NCBI GenBank assembly: GCA_000729835.1
Contig: JFHB01000027.1
Location: forward strand, 124,001-188,000
DNA length: 64,000 nt
DNA from: Atkinsonella hypoxylon
Taxonomy: Eukaryota; Ascomycota; Sordariomycetes; Hypocreales; Clavicipitaceae
Direction: 5' to 3'
Part shown: positions 59,521 through 64,000 of the stretch, piece after piece
How the letters are laid out: each line of letters opens with the position of its first letter
Position numbering within the stretch: position 1 is the first letter of the stretch
The notes under the pieces: model-generated
The model's database searches: none
Seen by the model: only the letters and a program-made list of their open reading frames with translations
Told to the model about the DNA's origin: nothing
Made by a program: the position numbers and the translations under genes

Positions 59521-59570
59521 ACGTTAATATTCTCTATTATTCTCTATTACTCTTGTACCTTGTATATAGG

Positions 59571-59590
59571 TATATATATATATATATATA
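59571..59590. repeat. (TA)n dinucleotide repeat
   Basis: Ten perfect copies. Confidence 0.9.
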
Positions 59591-60562
59591 CATATACATA
59601 CACCTACCTACCTGGCACCTCTATTGGAAGAAATAGTCCTCAGTAGCCTTCTGTCTGCAACCCGGCCATGATCCTGTCGTACTTATTACCTTGTGCTGTC
59701 GTACTGGATTCATTCCTCTTGTAAACTCACGCCAGTCAATCTCTGGTATCACCACACCTTATTCCGTCCGGCCCGACATGCATTGCCGGAAAAAGCCAGA
59801 TCCAAGCGGTCCCTCGGCTTCAAGAATATCGCCGTCGTGGAAGTTCCTCGTCCTGCAAAAACCACCATGTCCAGCCAACACCGCTGCCAACATGTGATTA
59901 AGCATGACCTAGTCGGGTACAAGATTGCCATCCGAGTTCGAGTCAACTTTGGGCTTGCGGTCAGATAGATGCCCCTATTCAGCTCGCCTGTCCAAACTCT
60001 GTCTTTATCATCTCTTTCTCTCTGCCTTTCAGCAGTCCATGATTCCCTTTCCTCAGCGTCCTGAGATATCCCGAGTCCTCGGAGTCTTTGATGCCCAAAC
60101 CAGAGCCAACCGGAACAAGACGCAACATTTTTATGCGAACTTGACGCTGCTACCTCCTCCTGCACCTCTTCTTGACTCATACAAGCATCGATGCCAAATA
60201 CGAGCGGGCTTATTCGTCCACCCCGATTCACACCTTGTGCCACCCAAACCACGAATCTTGTCTTACCAAACTGGATAAATCTGTCGACGTCGCACCGCAT
60301 GCAAGGCCATCTCTTGTACCCAGCGCGTCGCAAACCTTGGGTTCCGGTAACGTGACTCGCGTCTCACTTGCACCCTTTTCTTGCATCCTGTACCCGGGTA
60401 TTGAGATGGACATAGACTATGTCGATATGCATTTTTGTCGTCCAATATGTGAGAAGCGCCACCAAGTCCACCAATGCAATGTGTAATGCATGACTTACAC
60501 AATGAGATGACATCTGTATCTGTACCCGGGAAGCGGTCATTCTCTGCTGTATGTGGGTGGCT

Positions 60563-61387
60563 TCACCAGCAGACATGTTTCCATGAAATGCAGTAATTTG
60601 CAGATGGATGCATCGCGTTTACTAATAAGAAAAAGGAAAAAAAGAGAAGGGGGACATAACATCTCCGGGTATTTCCACCATGTAAATAAGACACCAGTAC
60701 AACTTCCAGCTTCACATAAGGAGGAATAAGAAAGAAAGAAAAAAAAAAAAAAAAGAACCGTGCTTGTAATAAAGTATAGGCCGCCAAGTGCCAATACCGC
60801 TCTGTCCTTGTCCTGCCTTGCAAAGATTGTGCAGAGCGGGCGGCCGCAGTAATAGCCAAACTCGTAAAGAGATGGAAGAACGGCGACCAGATCCCGATAA
60901 AAAGTGGTGAGAACAAGTGGAGGAGAGGGAGAATAAATTCATCCCTGACACATCTGAGCGTAATCGAATGTTTTTCAGCATGCCGGAAGATTCTTTCCTG
61001 AATGCCTGGGTTGTCATGCAAAGCTCCCAGACACTGCGACCAACTTACCCCCATATCGAATAGCCAAAAAAACACCCACACATATGCAATGGAAAGGAAA
61101 GCAGGCATAAGAATCCACTTGGTGTCGTCTCGAATTCGGATACTTGCTTTCCACGCAGAGCGAAACAAGCAAAGGACTCTCTCTAATCCCAGTCAGCCGG
61201 GGAAAGAGTCTATGCCGAGTCCTGACGGTATCTTACCTCCCAGGACCTCATGTAACCTCATCCCCTTCCGTACATGGTCCTCGCCCTTCTCTGAACTGTA
61301 CTCGGGGCTGCGGCGGTACTGTGCATCCCGGAATATGCGGTTTTCGAAAGGCGCGACAACCACTGGATGTTTCGCCACGGTTTGCAA
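60563..61387 (-). pseudogene. Possible broken membrane-protein gene
   Basis: Three stretches join with good splice sites: a polar frame ending at 61237 (FENRIFRDAQYRRSPEY...MRLHEVLG), donor GTAAGA, a 54 bp intron with CTGAC branch, then 61049-61182 encoding SAWKASIRIRDDTKW and a clear membrane helix (ILMPAFLSIAYVWVFFWLFDMG), then donor GTAAGT and a 51 bp intron to a frame with another hydrophobic hairpin. The upstream frame reaches a stop without an ATG or acceptor, and the downstream frame runs through T-runs. It may be a relic or a gene whose first exon I could not place. Family not recognised. Confidence 0.35.
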
Positions 61388-64000
61388 TTCATTATCCCAT
61401 GGATGCGGAGAGGACAGACCACAACAACGTTAACAACAACAACCGTTGCGTCATGGATCTTGGCGATCAAGCATCAAAATGTGGATTATTGTGTATGTCC
61501 TGTCAGCGAGCCGAACAGTTCCGGACTAGACCAGTTGAGCGCGCGCGCGCATCACGCACTTTTTGTATGTACATCTCGTCGCGCTTTCAGCCTTACCGTG
61601 GCAATGGCTGAATGTAACTCAAGACCAAAACCCACCATTCCAGGCGCTCGGCCTACCATGAAAAAGACACATCCCACATGTCACAGTCCACGCGGGACAT
61701 ATTTGCTGCCCGACTTGAGACATGGAGGCTTTGCTGCAAAGATGCGAAACGTCAGAAATGATTGCATGGATCTCTCTAGGCCTGATCAGCCACAATTTCT
61801 CAAATTTTCGGGAGGAGTCGCCATTACCGAGAACGTCCCGAGTTGTCTCTCGTTCCATCGGCAGACCAACGACAGCATGTGCCTACCTAAGACAAACTGC
61901 CAATCTCGAATCTGTAGCCGCAGTTTCGATGCACTCTGTCAATGAAACTGAAGATAGACCAGCCACACCACTCCCCGCCGACCTTTCCTCTCACCTCTCC
62001 CGCACATACTGCACAGTAGATGCAGCCAAAGAGAAATCTTTGCTTGGAGCCGTCAGATGTGAGAACATGCTGTGCAGCATCTTAATTGGCCAGTCCTCAG
62101 TCCTGCCCTGAATAGTCAAATTGTTAGACACATCTCATGTATTGGCTGTAGCAGAACGAACCGCCAAGACCGCCCATTCTCCTGAGACCCACCGTCGCAT
62201 CCCTCTCTAAGTCGCCTCCGACTCAGTCGAGCTGGACAGGAGAGAATCAACTTGATCACGGAGTGGCCAATATGAAGCTGAATACGCCGTACTGCACAAT
62301 GCGTGCATGGGGGGGGGGGTGACATGACGTTAACAGCTGCACTTTCCCCGCCTGTCGAAGCCATTTAGGAACACTGCTATGAACAAGACACATCGCTCTT
62401 AGATCCCCAACTCGAGGCTCCGAGTCCACGCGTAACAGAATAGGAGAAGAGGATGAATATGCGTCGGGCAGGTTGTACCATGTTAGCACGGCAGAAATAG
62501 AATCTGCGGCACATCACACAATGTAGCGAGGCATACAGCGATGGAGATGTGGTTTATATCGGAATAGCAAGATTGTGCCGTCGAATGCGAAATATGTTGA
62601 CTTGGTGTTCCCGTCCCAGGCTTTCTATGGGCACGCGACTACCTGCAAGCTCGCTGACCGGTTTGCCAAGTCGCACCAGAAATCGATGCACGGCCTGCGT
62701 TGTTACATCTTGGGCCGATACTCGCTCCAGATAGTTCGGCAATGATGTTCTGTTGTAGTGCCTCAAAGCAGAAAGCATAAGGATTAGCAACCAGCTGCGA
62801 CGAGGTCCAAGCAACCGGAATATCCAGCGATATGGCAGAGTGCTCTTCGATATCCCTATGAAGCAGAGGACAATAACTGCCTGTTGTGATATTCAATATT
62901 CAATGTGGTGGGAATATGGAAGTCGACGGAGAAACTAGGCAGGCAATGACATGTATATCAGACGCGGTTCCGGTGCGTATCTAACTTACCGTAGAAATCT
63001 TTGTTATTCGTCCCTTGTCGACTACTTTCATGCTGTCTGAATGAAGAGGACCGCATTGTATACAAGTCCACTTTCTGCACCTCTGTGCTGGTTTTGGCCA
63101 ATATCACGAAAATTGACAAGGCCCTGCGAAGAAGAGCACCAGTTTCACAGCGAAACTAATTCATTATGTATAGTACTCTATACCATTTTCTTTTGGGCTG
63201 GAGAGATCAAAGTGGTGCTCTCTCAGTGGCTGCGTGTCCATGGATTCATTTACGCGTTATGATAAACGTGTTCTGGCTACTCAACTCCCTGGCCTCTGAA
63301 CCTCGTTGTGTCACAGTATGATGAGGCCGCATGCCGCTGCTGCAGCTGCGGTATTAGCCAGATAGCCCCGGGTTCCTGTACCGGATATAATTCTTCCACC
63401 ATGGCCCCTTCTGCTATGTTGAGCGGTATTCTTTGGATTCACTAATGGGTGTGGACCTCCATGGGTAGAGAGCATGGGATCAAATGGCGATTGAGATAGT
63501 CGGCATTAGTTAGGCCCACGACATTGGCATTTTTCTGCCTGCTGGCACTACAGGACTGAGCCCGAGCGACTCACACTTCTTCTAGTTGAGACGTTTTGAC
63601 TCGCACCACATTCCGCCTGCCCTCTAGAATCACAGAAATGCCATCGCATGGTCCAGCAAAAGCCTTGTTGCCACCTATCGCGATCGACTTTCGGCAGGCG
63701 CTGGTGCGTTGAAGCAGAATCCCTGCTGGCATAGATTCGACTTTACTGAATAGAGGGCGACTCCACGCTGAATAGAGGTGAGAGGTGAGAGGTGACGGGT
63801 GTGCGGGCTTTCAACGGATGGAAAACAGGGTGCTGTCAAAACGCCACTTTGCGCCGGGCAGTTCCAACTGAAACGCTCGCTCTTAGAAGCGGTGAACGCA
63901 ACAAAGGAAATGAGCAAGCAAATTTTGGAAGAAGCAACCGTTCCGAAAAACGTATGAGGATCGAAGAGGATCGAAATAGCCACTTAACGTGCCATAATCG
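61388..64000. other. Right-edge region without a supported gene
   Basis: About 2.6 kb. Open frames on both strands are short, Ser/Arg/His-rich and lack matching splice sites or domains. A G-run lies near 62310-62320 and an ACAAC-type repeat near 61420-61443. Gene edges may lie beyond the window. Confidence 0.4.

Larger units (their letters stand above)
58058..60562. other. Microsatellite-rich intergenic region
   Basis: About 2.5 kb without a supported gene. It holds T-runs (58075-58087, about 58188-58204, 58840-58905), (GGGATT)4 at 58138-58160, (TTG)8 at 58757-58780, a TGTGTC array, a TATGC/TGTGC array and (TA)n. Open frames on both strands near 59.7-60.3 kb show no domain. Confidence 0.5.

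Noticed and set aside
59749..60333. Minus-strand open frame of 194 codons, with plus-strand frames overlapping
   Set aside because: Composition is not protein-like, no motif, region full of microsatellites.
1..64000. Secondary-metabolite or other functional gene cluster
   Set aside because: Genes are unrelated housekeeping functions; no synthase, transporter or pathway regulator set.
1..64000. tRNA or rRNA genes
   Set aside because: I looked for B-box-like GGTTCGANNCC with cloverleaf partners and found none convincing; a covariance-model scan would be decisive.

Overview
The window is nuclear DNA of a filamentous ascomycete, most likely a sordariomycete of the Hypocreales type. The evidence is short introns (about 50-190 bp) with GTNNGT donors and CTAAC/CTGAC branch sites, a trifunctional tryptophan gene (GATase-IGPS-PRAI), a group I G-alpha protein of the GNA-1/CPG-1/FadA type, a DUF3716 protein and a decayed FunK1 kinase. 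Species assignment is inference. No bacterial, viral or plasmid features were seen.

I rebuilt exon-intron models by matching splice sites to reading frames. In all complete models the exon lengths sum to a multiple of three. Left part (1-18 kb): a zeta-toxin-fold P-loop kinase cut by the window edge (-), the autophagy kinase ATG1 (-), ornithine aminotransferase (-), GPI mannosyltransferase GPI10 (+) and a Sac7-like RhoGAP (-). These are separated by gene-poor stretches of 2.4-4.5 kb that carry microsatellites and short palindromic motifs.

Middle part (22-44 kb) is the gene-dense block: TIM9 (+), NUP188 (-), divergent trpC (+), a BRCT plus WGR-like protein (+), the SNARE USE1 (-), the splicing factor CWC21 (-) divergent from CDC123 (+), a DUF3716 protein (+) and G-alpha (-).

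Right part (44-64 kb): 4 kb without intact genes holding a frameshifted FunK1 kinase relic, then a DUF1771-SMR protein (+), a 5'-truncated multi-pass membrane protein (-), KTI12 with a six-base first exon (+), CDC48/p97 (+), a small protein of unknown function (-), and a microsatellite-rich end with a possible broken membrane-protein gene.

The genes do not form one pathway or a secondary-metabolite cluster. They are mostly conserved housekeeping genes (autophagy, arginine/proline and tryptophan metabolism, GPI anchors, nuclear pore, mitochondrial import, ER SNARE, spliceosome, eIF2 assembly, tRNA modification, protein segregase, G-protein signalling). The most unusual points are the BRCT-WGR protein without a PARP catalytic domain, the FunK1 relic, very short coding first exons, and short palindromic motifs recurring only between genes. 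I did not find a clear novel multi-gene system.
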